Shown: positions 24,684 through 33,422, counted from the stretch's first letter. The stretch is 34,692 nt of DNA from an uncultured Cellvibrio sp. (GCA_946481735.1 CAMLOU010000027.1:1-34692), one strand, 5' to 3'. Program-made: numbers and translations. Notes: generated by a model from the letters alone, not told the origin.

Positions 24684-24720
24684 TTGGTAGCTCTTTAACA
24701 GGGGAGGCCGTCCAGGCGGA

Positions 24721-25899
24721 TTAACCCGGACGACCATCCGCACGGGGGCGACTCAGAATCGGCCAGTAAATAAGTACAAATAAACTGAATGCGAGGGTCC
24801 ATCCGATAGCGGCAATAGACAGACCGGCACGATAATCCATCACATGCACGGCCGTCAGCACGCGACTCAGGGCTCCGAGTGTAATGACCAGATAAATCAA
24901 TACACCGAAAGGCGGCAAGGCGAGCGAGCGCCCGGTATGGCCGAGGGCGACACGGGTCATGATGCCAAGAATCAGTGTGCCCATAGCGCCAACACCCAGC
25001 GCATGCTGCCAGACGCTGGCGGCGACGAGGTTAAAGGCTGCGGCACCTTTGAGCAAGAGTGCAACCACAATCCACACATAACCCAGATGCAGAATCCACA
25101 GCAGCGGTTCGCGGCCCGTTTTCCAGCCGCCCCAGGTCGCCAGTCGCGCACCGTGAAGCACACCGGCAACCGCCGCAAGGAAGCCTGTTATCCAGGGAAA
25201 TCCCATCAGCCAATCGGCGGGCACGAGCAAGGCTGTGGTGATCAGCGCTACACGATCAAGGCGCGCCGAGGGCGCTACCGCCGCAATATCGCCGCCAGTA
25301 TTACGCAGCCAATTGATGGTGAAGAGTGGAATAATTCGTCCGCCGATGACGACCATCATCAGGGTAATCAAATTGAACGCTGTTAACTGGCCAAGGGTCA
25401 GCCAGAATCCACTGCCGGTCATGAATCCCGCATGCATCATTCCGTTAGCAAGGGTGAGCAGTAATAGTATGGCCACCATAATCAGGTTGCGTTTGTTGCC
25501 ATGGGCCAGCAAAACCCGCGCGACGTAGATCGCCATCCAGGGCAAGAACAGCAAATCCACCACGGCGACCCATCCCGCCGGCCACCAACTCGCCGTCCAC
25601 ATCATTACTCGACCTGCCAGCCACAGGCACGCCAATCCCAGCAGCGCGCCGCCATGTAAGGGTGGTGCGCCGGTCCAGTTGCACATGGCGGTCAATAAAA
25701 AACCGGCGATGGCGGCACTGGTTAAACCAAACAGCATCTCATGGGCGTGCCAGTGTACTGAGGACCAGCCGAGCGGAAGTGCCAATCCGCCAAACAAATA
25801 ACTCATCCACGCACCAACCGTGACCACGCCATAGAGCCCCGTTAACAGGAAGAACAAGCGAAACGGGAAATTGAACAATGCAAAGCGCGAATTATTCAT
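24721..25899 (-). CDS. nnrS: NnrS haem-copper membrane protein
   Basis: NnrS is a polytopic inner-membrane protein widespread in denitrifiers, reported to contain haem and copper and to relieve nitrosative stress. This copy has 392 residues and about 12 hydrophobic helices. It carries the family motif HWHAHEMLFG (H49, H51, H53), which is likely to hold metal. The ATG at 25899 was chosen because it gives the usual start NNSRFALFNFPFRLFFL; 39 residues upstream lie inside the preceding gene. It overlaps the end of the DUF454 gene by 8 bp, indicating translational coupling, and nsrR follows after 37 bp. Confidence 0.93.
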   Translation of the reverse strand: MNNSRFALFNFPFRLFFLLTGLYGVVTVGAWMSYLFGGLALPLGWSSVHWHAHEMLFGLTSAAIAGFLLTAMCNWTGAPPLHGGALLGLACLWLAGRVMMWTASWWPAGWVAVVDLLFLPWMAIYVARVLLAHGNKRNLIMVAILLLLTLANGMMHAGFMTGSGFWLTLGQLTAFNLITLMMVVIGGRIIPLFTINWLRNTGGDIAAVAPSARLDRVALITTALLVPADWLMGFPWITGFLAAVAGVLHGARLATWGGWKTGREPLLWILHLGYVWIVVALLLKGAAAFNLVAASVWQHALGVGAMGTLILGIMTRVALGHTGRSLALPPFGVLIYLVITLGALSRVLTAVHVMDYRAGLSIAAIGWTLAFSLFVLIYWPILSRPRADGRPG

Positions 25900-26374
25900 G
25901 GAATGCCTCTGGATCACTGTAAACGCGAAGTTCGGCATACACCGGCATATCCCGGTACAGCAGAATGTTGTCGATCGGTGTGGATTGTTCGTGGGCTGGT
26001 GCCGGGCGAGTAGCAATAAAAGTCGCTATTGCAATTAACACGCCTGATAACAGGACAAGCCCCACGGGTGGTAGCGCCGCCCCGATCAACATCAGCCAGC
26101 TCAAGAACAACATAACCAACGCCATGCGCTTGGCAGAAGAGGGTATCGCACCCTCATTGCGCCAGGCGGCCAAGGGTGCGCGTAACCGTGGATGATTCAC
26201 CAGCCAATTGTGAAGGCGGGGCGAACCTTTGGCCGAGGCCCAGACTGCCAGTAGCAAAAAGGGCGTGGTCGGCAGGAGTGGGGTCACGATACCGATCAGC
26301 CCCAACAATAGAGCCAACATACCTACAGTGAGGTAACCCGCCTGAGCAGATTGCGCTAGCCAATGCTTGAGCAT
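25892..26374 (-). CDS. DUF454 (YbaN-type) inner-membrane protein
   Basis: This 160-residue protein has the YbaN/DUF454 signature (LLGLIGIVTPLLPTTPFLLLA, then WASAKGSPRLHNWL and HPRLRAPLAAWRNEGAIP) and two to four membrane helices. The function is unknown. It has about 30 extra residues at the C-terminus (from PAPAHEQSTP on) compared with the usual length near 120-125, a hydrophilic tail with several acidic residues. The ATG at 26374 has AAGGAGAAGC upstream; an in-frame start at 26440 would place 22 residues inside the NsrR operator and is rejected. It heads the nnrS-nsrR set and is likely repressed by NsrR. Confidence 0.86.
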   Translation of the reverse strand: MLKHWLAQSAQAGYLTVGMLALLLGLIGIVTPLLPTTPFLLLAVWASAKGSPRLHNWLVNHPRLRAPLAAWRNEGAIPSSAKRMALVMLFLSWLMLIGAALPPVGLVLLSGVLIAIATFIATRPAPAHEQSTPIDNILLYRDMPVYAELRVYSDPEAFHE

Positions 26375-26435
26375 GTTGCTTCTCCTTCTTCGGTTTCCGT
26401 TTGGTTTGTCTGGGATCAAAAAATTTGGCTTTTTA

Positions 26436-26458
26436 AACATGTATTTATTTTACATCTT
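26436..26458. promoter_or_regulatory. NsrR operator 1
   Basis: An 11-1-11 palindrome with left arm AACATGTATTT, centre A and right arm TTTTACATCTT. Both arms resemble the NsrR half-site AAGATGCATTT. It covers the -35 of the ytfE promoter and the -10 of the leftward promoter. Confidence 0.72.
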
Positions 26459-26476
26459 TAAAAGATGCATTTACAA
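26447..26476 (-). promoter_or_regulatory. Candidate promoter of the DUF454-nnrS-nsrR operon
   Basis: Read on the minus strand, TTGTAA (26476-26471) and TAAAAT (26452-26447) are 18 bp apart. The pair interlocks with the rightward promoter and both NsrR operators. It precedes the DUF454 start by about 73 bp. Confidence 0.5.
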
Positions 26477-26477
26477 T
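26449..26477 (+). promoter_or_regulatory. Sigma-70 promoter of ytfE-norB
   Basis: TTTACA at 26449-26454 and TACAAT at 26472-26477 with a 17-bp spacer, 5 of 6 matches to the -35 and 5 of 6 to the -10. The -10 lies inside NsrR operator 2 and the -35 inside operator 1, as expected for a repressed promoter. Confidence 0.65.
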
Positions 26478-26484
26478 GAATCTT
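26462..26484. promoter_or_regulatory. NsrR operator 2
   Basis: An 11-1-11 palindrome with left arm AAGATGCATTT, an exact match to the NsrR half-site, centre A and right arm CAATGAATCTT. Its centre is 26 bp from that of operator 1. It covers the -10 of the ytfE promoter. Confidence 0.82.
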
Positions 26485-26549
26485 AAGAAGTGCGTCGATT
26501 TTTTTTAAAGCGCCTTCAATACCTCATATCCGCAACCGGAGATAAGCAC

Positions 26550-27230
26550 ATGACCATCCTCGACCAAAGCCTCGGCCAACTTGCCCGGAGTATTCCCGGC
26601 GCTACGGCCATTTTTCATAAATACCAGCTGGATTTTTGTTGTGGTGGTAAACACAGCCTGCGAGAAGCGGCTGCGGCGCGTGCGCTGGATGCCGAATCAC
26701 TTGCGGGGGAACTGCAAGCTCTCGCACCTGCATCGGAAGGGCAGGACTGGAACAATTTGTCGGATGTGGAATTGATCGAGCATATCCTGACGCGTTACCA
26801 CGACGTTCACCGTCAGCAGCTTCCGGAACTGATTCGCCTTGCCCAGCGGGTTGAATTGGTCCATGGCAGTCACACGGAATGTCCGGTGGGGTTAACGGCG
26901 CACCTGGAAGCGATGCAGCAGGAGCTGGAAAATCACATGAGAAAAGAAGAGCAGATTCTCTTTCCCATGATCTGCCAGGGCATGAAAGGCATGGCGGTAC
27001 AACCCGTGGCGAAGATGCGTCATGAACACGATGACCATGGCCAGGCCTTGGCCAGGATTGAACGTGTTACCCGCGGCATTACGTTACCTAAAGGTGCATG
27101 TAATACCTGGCGCGCACTGTATCTGGGGTTGGCCACCCTGCAAGCGGATTTAATGAACCACATTCATCTGGAAAACAACATTTTATTTGATCGTATCGAT
27201 GGCCAACTTGAGGGCGCACATCATGGCTGA
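26550..27230 (+). CDS. ytfE: Iron-sulfur cluster repair di-iron protein (RIC; YtfE/ScdA)
   Basis: The 226-residue protein repairs iron-sulfur clusters damaged by NO or oxidants. The N-terminal ScdA_N domain has the CC pair (C30, C31 in LDFCCGGKHSLREA). The C-terminal hemerythrin-like domain supplies the di-iron histidines and glutamates in RYHDVHRQQLPEL, LENHMRKEEQILFP, RHEHDDHGQAL and NHIHLENNILF. The ATG at 26550 follows CGGAGA; an in-frame GTG at 26490 is too close to the promoter. The stop overlaps the norB start by 8 bp, so the two are co-translated. NsrR operators directly upstream predict NO induction. Confidence 0.94.
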   Translation: MTILDQSLGQLARSIPGATAIFHKYQLDFCCGGKHSLREAAAARALDAESLAGELQALAPASEGQDWNNLSDVELIEHILTRYHDVHRQQLPELIRLAQRVELVHGSHTECPVGLTAHLEAMQQELENHMRKEEQILFPMICQGMKGMAVQPVAKMRHEHDDHGQALARIERVTRGITLPKGACNTWRALYLGLATLQADLMNHIHLENNILFDRIDGQLEGAHHG

Positions 27231-29571
27231 ATATCGCAAACTCTGGTGGCTGTTGATCGCCATCCTCATGGTTACCTTTGGCATTCTGGGCTACTTCGGC
27301 CGTGAAGTGTATCGCCAGGCACCGCCGATTCCGGCGCAGGTGATTAGCGATAGTGGTGTGGTGTTGATGACCCACGACAGTATTCTTGATGGGCAGACCG
27401 CCTGGCAATCGGTGGGTGGTATGCAGTTGGGGTCGATCTGGGGACACGGTGCTTACCAGGCTCCCGATTGGACCGCTGATTGGTTGCACCGCGAATTAAT
27501 GATGTGGCTGGATCTGGCGGCGCGCGATGTGTTCGGTAAACCTTACGATGCACTAGACGGTGCGCAACAACACTCGCTGCAATACGATTTGAAGAAGGAC
27601 TACCGGACCAACCGCTATAACCCTGACACCGATACGCTGATGGTCAGTGATAGACGTGCGGAAGCCATTGAAAAAACCGCTGCCTATTACGCCAGCCTGT
27701 TCAGTGCAGAGCCGGAGTTACGTAGCACCCGCGTCAGTTATGCAATGAAAGAAAATACCTTGCCTGATGCAGAACGCCGTGAACGATTGACAGAGTTTTT
27801 CTTCTGGACGGCGTGGGCGGCTGCTACAGAGCGGCCTGATAGCGAGGCCACTTACACCAATAATTGGCCTCATGAACCGCTGATTGATAATAAGCCCACC
27901 GCGGAAAATATTATCTGGTCGATAGCCAGTGTGATCTTGCTGATCGCCGGTGTAGGCGGGCTGATCTGGGCGTGGGCATTCCTGCGTAAAGAAGATGAAC
28001 ATGAACCCGCCGCGCCGGAAAGAGATCCCATTTCATTGGTATCGCTGACGCCGTCGCAGCGTGCATTGGGTAAATATCTATTTCTGGTGGTGGCGCTGTT
28101 CTGCTTTCAGGTGATGCTGGGTGGCTTTACCGCGCACTACACCGTAGAAGGGCAGGAGTTTTACGGCATCGATGTATCGCAATGGTTTCCTTATTCGTTG
28201 ACTCGCACCTGGCACATTCAATCGGCATTGTTCTGGATCGCCACCGGCTTTCTTGCAGCGGGTTTATTTCTCGCACCGATTATCAACGGCGGTAAAGATC
28301 CCAAATTTCAAAAGCTCGGTGTGGATATTTTATTCTGGGCGCTGGTCGCGGTTGTTGTCGGTTCCTTTGTCGGTAACTATCTGGCAATTGCCCATATTAT
28401 GCCGGCAAATCTGAACTTCTGGTTGGGTCATCAAGGTTATGAATATGTCGATCTTGGGCGCATCTGGCAAATCGGAAAATTCACCGGCATCGTGTTATGG
28501 CTGGTGCTGATGTTGCGCGGCATTGTGCCGGCGCTGTACAAACCGGGCGATAAAAACCTCCTCGCATTATTGACCGCATCGGTGGTGGCTATCGGTCTGT
28601 TTTATGGGGCAGGTTTCTTTTACGGTGAGCGCACAGTGTTATCCGTGATGGAATATTGGCGCTGGTGGATCGTGCATTTGTGGGTAGAAGGTTTCTTTGA
28701 AGTCTTTGCAACCGCCGCGCTGGCTTTTATCTTTTGCAGCATGGGCCTGGTGTCGCGCACCATGGCCACCGCGGCAAGCCTCGCATCAGCGTCGTTGTTT
28801 ATGTTGGGCGGGATTCCTGGCACATTCCATCACTTGTATTTTGCCGGTACCACCACGCCGGTCATGGCAGTGGGCGCGACCTTCAGTGCGCTGGAAGTCG
28901 TGCCGCTGGTGGTATTGGGTTACGAAGCCTGGGAAAACTGGCGCTTGAAAAACCGCGCTGTCTGGATGCAACACATTAAATGGCCGCTGATCTTTTTTGT
29001 GGCGGTGGCATTCTGGAATATGTTGGGTGCCGGTGTGCTGGGTTTTATGATCAACCCTCCGGTAGCGCTTTATTATATTCAGGGGCTTAACACCACACCG
29101 GTGCACGCACACGCCGCGCTCTTTGGTGTGTATGGCTTCCTGGCCCTTGGTTTTACCTTGTTAGTACTGCGCTACATTCGCCCGGACTTTGTGTTTAACG
29201 ACCGCTTGATGAAAGTTGCCTTTTGGTGGTTGAACGGCGGCTTGGTGTTAATGATTTTCACCAGCCTGTTGCCTATTGGTGCCATCCAGTTTTATGCGAG
29301 TGTGTCGGAAGGCCTGTGGTATGCGCGCAGCGAGGAATTTATGCAGCAGGACTTACTGCAAACACTGCGCTGGGTTCGTACCTTTGGTGATGTGGTATTT
29401 ATCATCGGTGCCCTGGCGGTGAGTTGGCAGGTAGTATTGGGCGTATTCCAGCGGCGCCCGTCTGCGGCGCCCAAAGTTGTCAATCCGGCTGCTCATACTG
29501 AGGCGATATGCTGCGGCAGTTGCGGTGGCAGTAACAAAAAAGCCGGGAGTGCGGATACTTCTGCGGTATGA
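27223..29571 (+). CDS. norB: Quinol-dependent nitric oxide reductase NorB (qNOR)
   Basis: qNOR reduces two NO to N2O with quinol electrons in the inner membrane, needing no NorC. The 782-residue chain has the N-terminal qNOR extension (a helix at about 7-27, then a periplasmic domain with DSILDGQTAWQSVGG and GAYQAPDWTADWLHRE) followed by a 12-helix oxidase-type core. Metal ligands are seen in HIQSALFW (low-spin haem), VHLWVEGFFEVFA (FeB His plus the essential Glu), GTFHHLYF (FeB HisHis) and HAHAALFGVYGF (haem His). The ATG at 27223 follows GAGGG and overlaps ytfE. The C-terminus ends in an unusual cysteine patch (C763, C764, C767). No norD/norQ-type helper genes are in the window. Confidence 0.95.
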   Translation: MAEYRKLWWLLIAILMVTFGILGYFGREVYRQAPPIPAQVISDSGVVLMTHDSILDGQTAWQSVGGMQLGSIWGHGAYQAPDWTADWLHRELMMWLDLAARDVFGKPYDALDGAQQHSLQYDLKKDYRTNRYNPDTDTLMVSDRRAEAIEKTAAYYASLFSAEPELRSTRVSYAMKENTLPDAERRERLTEFFFWTAWAAATERPDSEATYTNNWPHEPLIDNKPTAENIIWSIASVILLIAGVGGLIWAWAFLRKEDEHEPAAPERDPISLVSLTPSQRALGKYLFLVVALFCFQVMLGGFTAHYTVEGQEFYGIDVSQWFPYSLTRTWHIQSALFWIATGFLAAGLFLAPIINGGKDPKFQKLGVDILFWALVAVVVGSFVGNYLAIAHIMPANLNFWLGHQGYEYVDLGRIWQIGKFTGIVLWLVLMLRGIVPALYKPGDKNLLALLTASVVAIGLFYGAGFFYGERTVLSVMEYWRWWIVHLWVEGFFEVFATAALAFIFCSMGLVSRTMATAASLASASLFMLGGIPGTFHHLYFAGTTTPVMAVGATFSALEVVPLVVLGYEAWENWRLKNRAVWMQHIKWPLIFFVAVAFWNMLGAGVLGFMINPPVALYYIQGLNTTPVHAHAALFGVYGFLALGFTLLVLRYIRPDFVFNDRLMKVAFWWLNGGLVLMIFTSLLPIGAIQFYASVSEGLWYARSEEFMQQDLLQTLRWVRTFGDVVFIIGALAVSWQVVLGVFQRRPSAAPKVVNPAAHTEAICCGSCGGSNKKAGSADTSAV

Positions 29572-29717
29572 CCGGTCGTATAAGGCCATACAGGATTGAA
29601 AAATTTACAGTTGTTTACCTTTATACGGGATGCTTTTGATTGCTAACGGATTGTTTTTAGGGAATCCTCACGGACGAATTCCCACCCTGTATTTGCAACC
29701 CTAGCGGAGATGAATCC

Positions 29718-30170
29718 ATGAAGCTGAAATACCTGATGACCCCCGTTCTGTTCACCCTCGTGTCGATGCAGGCTATGGCCGACGATTGCAGTGTAACTAT
29801 CGATAGCACCGACGCCATGAAGTACGATAAAAGCGAGATCGTGATTGATAAATCCTGCAAGGAATTTACCGTCAACCTTACGCATTCCGGCAAGTTGGCA
29901 AAAAATATCATGGGGCACAATGTGGTGATCACCAAAGCGGCTGATGCGCGTGCCGTGGCAAGTGATGCTATCGGCGCGGGTTTGGAGAACAACTACGTGA
30001 AGCCCGATGATAAGCGCGTGATTGCATTTACTGACATCATCGGCGGCGGTGAGAAAACCTCCGTTACCTTCAGCGTGGATAAATTAACGGCTGGTGAAGA
30101 TTACACCTTCTTCTGTTCGTTTCCCGGCCATATCAGCTTGATGCAGGGCTCGGTCTCTGTCGGTTCATAA
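29718..30170 (+). CDS. azu: Azurin, periplasmic blue copper protein
   Basis: Azurin is a small electron carrier. The 150-residue precursor has a Sec signal (1-21, ending SMQAMA) and a 129-residue mature chain beginning DDCSV. In mature numbering the copper ligands are H46 (in MGHNVV), C112 (FFCSFPGH), H117 and M121, and the C3-C26 disulfide is present, all at the canonical azurin numbers. It follows norB by 146 bp, with GCGGAG before the ATG. In denitrifiers azurin feeds nitrite reductase or cytochrome oxidase; here no nir gene is in view, and qNOR uses quinol, so the partner is uncertain. A hairpin terminator follows. Confidence 0.97.
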   Translation: MKLKYLMTPVLFTLVSMQAMADDCSVTIDSTDAMKYDKSEIVIDKSCKEFTVNLTHSGKLAKNIMGHNVVITKAADARAVASDAIGAGLENNYVKPDDKRVIAFTDIIGGGEKTSVTFSVDKLTAGEDYTFFCSFPGHISLMQGSVSVGS

Positions 30171-30178
30171 ACCGGAGC

Positions 30179-30216
30179 GGGTAGCGGTGATATGCCGCTA
30201 CCCTTGTATATATTTT
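30179..30216 (+). terminator. Terminator after azurin
   Basis: GGGTAGCGG and CCGCTACCC form a perfect 9-bp stem with a 7-base loop, followed by TTGTATATATTTT. It starts 9 bp after the azurin stop. Confidence 0.8.
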
Positions 30217-30594
30217 CGCTGGAGCTCGCCAGCCGCTTTTTGAGATCCTCCGCTACAACATACCCTGACGCATTTTTCTTCTGCTATCCGTTCCTGCCGC
30301 CTGTTTTCCGCCAGATTTTTAACTATTTCCTTCCCGCACTATGCTGATGGTAGAAAAGTGGAACCAACCAGCATCTCCCCCCTGAAGTTCCCCTGTCACA
30401 AAAATTTCATCTAAATGTATAAAAGCGCGCAATAAAAATGAAACGAACGCCGTTTACCTTGCCGTTGCGTTTCTATTTCCCATCAGGAACCTGGGTACTC
30501 ACAGGCACCGGGAAGGAGTCTTCTCTTGTTTACAAGAAGTAGAAATAGCTGAGCATTCATTTTTACTAACTGCGATGAATAAGAGGTAGGCAAG
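30217..30594 (+). other. Leader region of the TonB-dependent receptor, no gene seen
   Basis: This 378-bp stretch holds no convincing ORF. A candidate promoter lies at 30395-30423. The leader downstream of it, about 165 bases, can fold: CTATTTC (30473-30479) pairs with GAAATAG (30542-30548), enclosing CCTG/CAGG and a hairpin TCTTGT-TT-ACAAGA near 30530. It does not match a riboswitch class I recognise. Confidence 0.35.
30395..30423 (+). promoter_or_regulatory. Candidate promoter of the TonB-dependent receptor
   Basis: GTCACA at 30395-30400 and TATAAA at 30418-30423 are 17 bp apart. The match to -35 is 4 of 6 and to -10 is 5 of 6. It leaves a leader of about 165 bases. Confidence 0.4.
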
Positions 30595-33399
30595 TTGAAA
30601 AACAGCACAACACATACCATCAAGTTAAACAAGAATAACTTGAGCCTGGCAATCGGCAGAACTATCGTGGGCGCGGCACTGGCGACGGGCTCCATTCATG
30701 CAATGGCGCAAGCGCCGAGTGAATCACAGCCATTCCTTGAGGAAATCGTTGTCACCGGCGGTTATGCAAAAAGCCTTGAACAAGCCATCGACATTAAACG
30801 TTCTTCGGTCGGTTTTTCTGATTCAATCGTTGCTACCGACATCGCTGACTTCCCTGAACAAAACCTGGCGGAAGCCTTGCAGCGTATGCCTGGCGTTACC
30901 ATTGAGCGCAACAAAGGTTTGGGAAGCCGCGTTAATGTGCGCAGTTTACCCAGTGAATTTACCCACGTTTCCATCAACGATCTGGCGACGGCGTCTGGCA
31001 GTGGCGGTCGTGATGTTGAGTTCGATATCTTCGCCTCTGAAATTATTCAAAGTGTCACCGTACAAAAATCGCCCACCGCTGCCGATGAAGAGGGTGGCAT
31101 TGCCGGTTCGGTGCTGATTTCTACGGCGCGCCCGTTCGATTACAACGAACCCAAATTTGTTGTCTCAGCTGAGGCGGCCCATAATTCAATCTCTGAAGAG
31201 GTTGATCCAAAAGTGTCTTTCCTGGCCAGCAACACCTTTGGCAACTGGGGTGCGCTGGTATCTTTCTCCGCATCCGAGCGTACCAACAGAACTGACTCCA
31301 ATTCCGGTATCAACTTCCGTCCGTTATCACGCTGGACTGAAAAAACCGGTTCATCACAATGGCAATCAGATCAAACCATTGAAGTGCTTGAGCGCGATAC
31401 CGGTGTGGTGATTACCGATCCGTTTGATCAGGAACAAACCAATCGCGTGGTATTCCACGATAAAGTCGGTGACCGTGCTTATTTGAATGAACAGGAAAAG
31501 TGGGGCGCGACAACCTCCTTGCAATTCCAGCCCAGTGGTAGTTTCAGTCTGACCTTTGATGCGATGCTCGGCGGTTACGACAATACCGAAGACGAATACG
31601 ATGCAGCGGCTTACACAGCATCCAGTATCAGCGCGCTGGAAACCGTGCATGAGTTCGATAGCACCACCCTGGCTGAACACGGTATTGTTGTGTTGCGCGA
31701 TGTGTCTTATGCGGCTACGCAGCACGAATTCCTGAGCAAGGAAAACGTTCATAAAACCGACTACACCCAATACAGCCTGGCGATGGATTGGGAAATTGCC
31801 GGTTGGATCATTGAAGGTTTGGTGGGTTACTCAGGTGCAGAAAAAACCTCTGATACCAGCAACCTGAAACACGTTGCTTTTGCACCATCGCGCTCACGTT
31901 TTACCTCAACCGGTGGTGTAACCGTTGTTAGCGACAATCCAGACAGCATCGACATGTATAACTCGCCAGAGCGGTATCTGTTCGATTCATATGAAGTCAA
32001 TCTGGAGGAGATCCAGGACGATAAATCTGCGGCACAGCTGGATTTCATCAAGCCGCTGCAGTTGGATTTCCTGCCGGTTTTGGATCAGGTTCAATTTGGT
32101 GTGCGTTACACCGATAAATCCAAAGAGCGCAACCGCGGCACAAATAATGTGAGAGGCCCGGCAGAGGGTGATACCTCCTGGCGCAATGTGCGAACCTTGC
32201 AAGACAGCGAGTTAACCCCGATTTCCGATCTGGTTCCCGGTGGTGAATATTTGTCTGAGTCATCCAACAGTCCGAGCTGGTCGCAAGTCTCCAACAGCTA
32301 TGCGCGGAACGAATTCCGTTACGATGGTTTCGGTGTGGATTTTGCCGATAGCGAGTACTATCGCGTTGACGAAGAAGTCGTAAGCCTCTATGCCATGGCC
32401 GACTTCAAGTTTGACATCGCTGATATGCCGGTACTGATCAACGCGGGTGTACGCTCGGTAGATACCTCGGTGCTGTCGTTTGGTTATCACCAGGTGCAAA
32501 ATACAGACGGCTCTACGGGTTATACACCGACGCCGATCTCCAAAGAAGGTAGTTACACCGACGTATTGCCCAGCCTCAACATGACCATGGAGCTGACCGA
32601 TACCTTGTTGCTTCGTGCAGCGGCGTCTGAGACGTTAATGCGCCCGGCCCTGGGTGATATTGCTTACAAGCGCACCGTTAGCGTCAACGATTTTAAATAC
32701 TACGACGGCAACCCGGATCTGAAACCCACTTATGCTGATCAGTGGGAAATTGGTTTGGAATGGTACATGGATGAAGGTGTGCTTTTTGCCGCATCCTATT
32801 TTGAAAAAGAAATTGAAGGCGTTGTGCGTGAATCCCTGACCGGTATCGTCAGAGACGTCATCAAATACAATGCTAACGGTACCGTTGACGGCGTGTATGA
32901 CTTCGAGATTTATCAGAAGGTCAATGCGGAAGGTGCTTATGATGTGTCCGGTGTTGAATTGATTGCACAATTCCCCTTGAACATCATTCACGAATCTCTG
33001 GACGGTTTTGGTATCAACGCCAACCTCACCATGCTGGATAACTCATTGACCGGTGAATCTGATCTGGATATTCCGGCACCACCGGAAGGTCTGGCGGATG
33101 AAACCTATAACCTGACGGCCTACTACGAAAACGATAAGTTCGACGCGCGTATTTCCTACAACTACAAAGACAAGTATGTAGAGTACATCGCGAGCGATAT
33201 GTATCCGGTTTATCGTGATGCCTACGGCCAGACAGATATGGCGTTGGGATATCAGGTGACTGACAACGTGAAGGTTACCCTGGAAGGTATCAACATCACG
33301 GATGAAGAAACCTCTGCGTACACCATTGATCCGTCGTTCCCGAGTATGTACGAGTTTTCGGGCCGCCGTATCAGCCTTGGCGTCAGAGCTGACTTCTAA
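30595..33399 (+). CDS. TonB-dependent outer-membrane receptor
   Basis: This 934-residue protein has a signal peptide (about 1-38, ending HAMA), a TonB box (EEIVVTGG, 49-56), a plug domain (ADFPEQNLAEALQRMPGV, RGLGSRVNVRSLPSE-like region around 85-125) and a long beta barrel ending in phenylalanine (LGVRADF), as outer-membrane proteins do. The IDIKRSSVGFSDSIVATDI segment places it in the TonB-Xanth-Caul type, often used for oligosaccharide import in Cellvibrio, Xanthomonas and Caulobacter. The start is TTG at 30595 with AGAGGT 8 bases upstream; no in-frame ATG lies before the signal peptide. The substrate is unknown. It has its own promoter region and terminator and does not obviously belong to the nitrogen-oxide genes. 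Confidence 0.92.
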   Translation: MKNSTTHTIKLNKNNLSLAIGRTIVGAALATGSIHAMAQAPSESQPFLEEIVVTGGYAKSLEQAIDIKRSSVGFSDSIVATDIADFPEQNLAEALQRMPGVTIERNKGLGSRVNVRSLPSEFTHVSINDLATASGSGGRDVEFDIFASEIIQSVTVQKSPTAADEEGGIAGSVLISTARPFDYNEPKFVVSAEAAHNSISEEVDPKVSFLASNTFGNWGALVSFSASERTNRTDSNSGINFRPLSRWTEKTGSSQWQSDQTIEVLERDTGVVITDPFDQEQTNRVVFHDKVGDRAYLNEQEKWGATTSLQFQPSGSFSLTFDAMLGGYDNTEDEYDAAAYTASSISALETVHEFDSTTLAEHGIVVLRDVSYAATQHEFLSKENVHKTDYTQYSLAMDWEIAGWIIEGLVGYSGAEKTSDTSNLKHVAFAPSRSRFTSTGGVTVVSDNPDSIDMYNSPERYLFDSYEVNLEEIQDDKSAAQLDFIKPLQLDFLPVLDQVQFGVRYTDKSKERNRGTNNVRGPAEGDTSWRNVRTLQDSELTPISDLVPGGEYLSESSNSPSWSQVSNSYARNEFRYDGFGVDFADSEYYRVDEEVVSLYAMADFKFDIADMPVLINAGVRSVDTSVLSFGYHQVQNTDGSTGYTPTPISKEGSYTDVLPSLNMTMELTDTLLLRAAASETLMRPALGDIAYKRTVSVNDFKYYDGNPDLKPTYADQWEIGLEWYMDEGVLFAASYFEKEIEGVVRESLTGIVRDVIKYNANGTVDGVYDFEIYQKVNAEGAYDVSGVELIAQFPLNIIHESLDGFGINANLTMLDNSLTGESDLDIPAPPEGLADETYNLTAYYENDKFDARISYNYKDKYVEYIASDMYPVYRDAYGQTDMALGYQVTDNVKVTLEGINITDEETSAYTIDPSFPSMYEFSGRRISLGVRADF

Positions 33400-33422
33400 G
33401 TGTAACGGTTATCGACCTGCCA

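Noticed and set aside
24844..25386. 180-codon open frame on the plus strand inside nnrS
   Set aside because: Its composition is low in hydrophobic residues and unlike any family I know; it is the shadow of nnrS on the other strand.
26375..26440. Longer start for the DUF454 protein at 26440
   Set aside because: It would put coding sequence into the NsrR operator and promoter, whereas the ATG at 26374 has AAGGAG and gives the family N-terminus.
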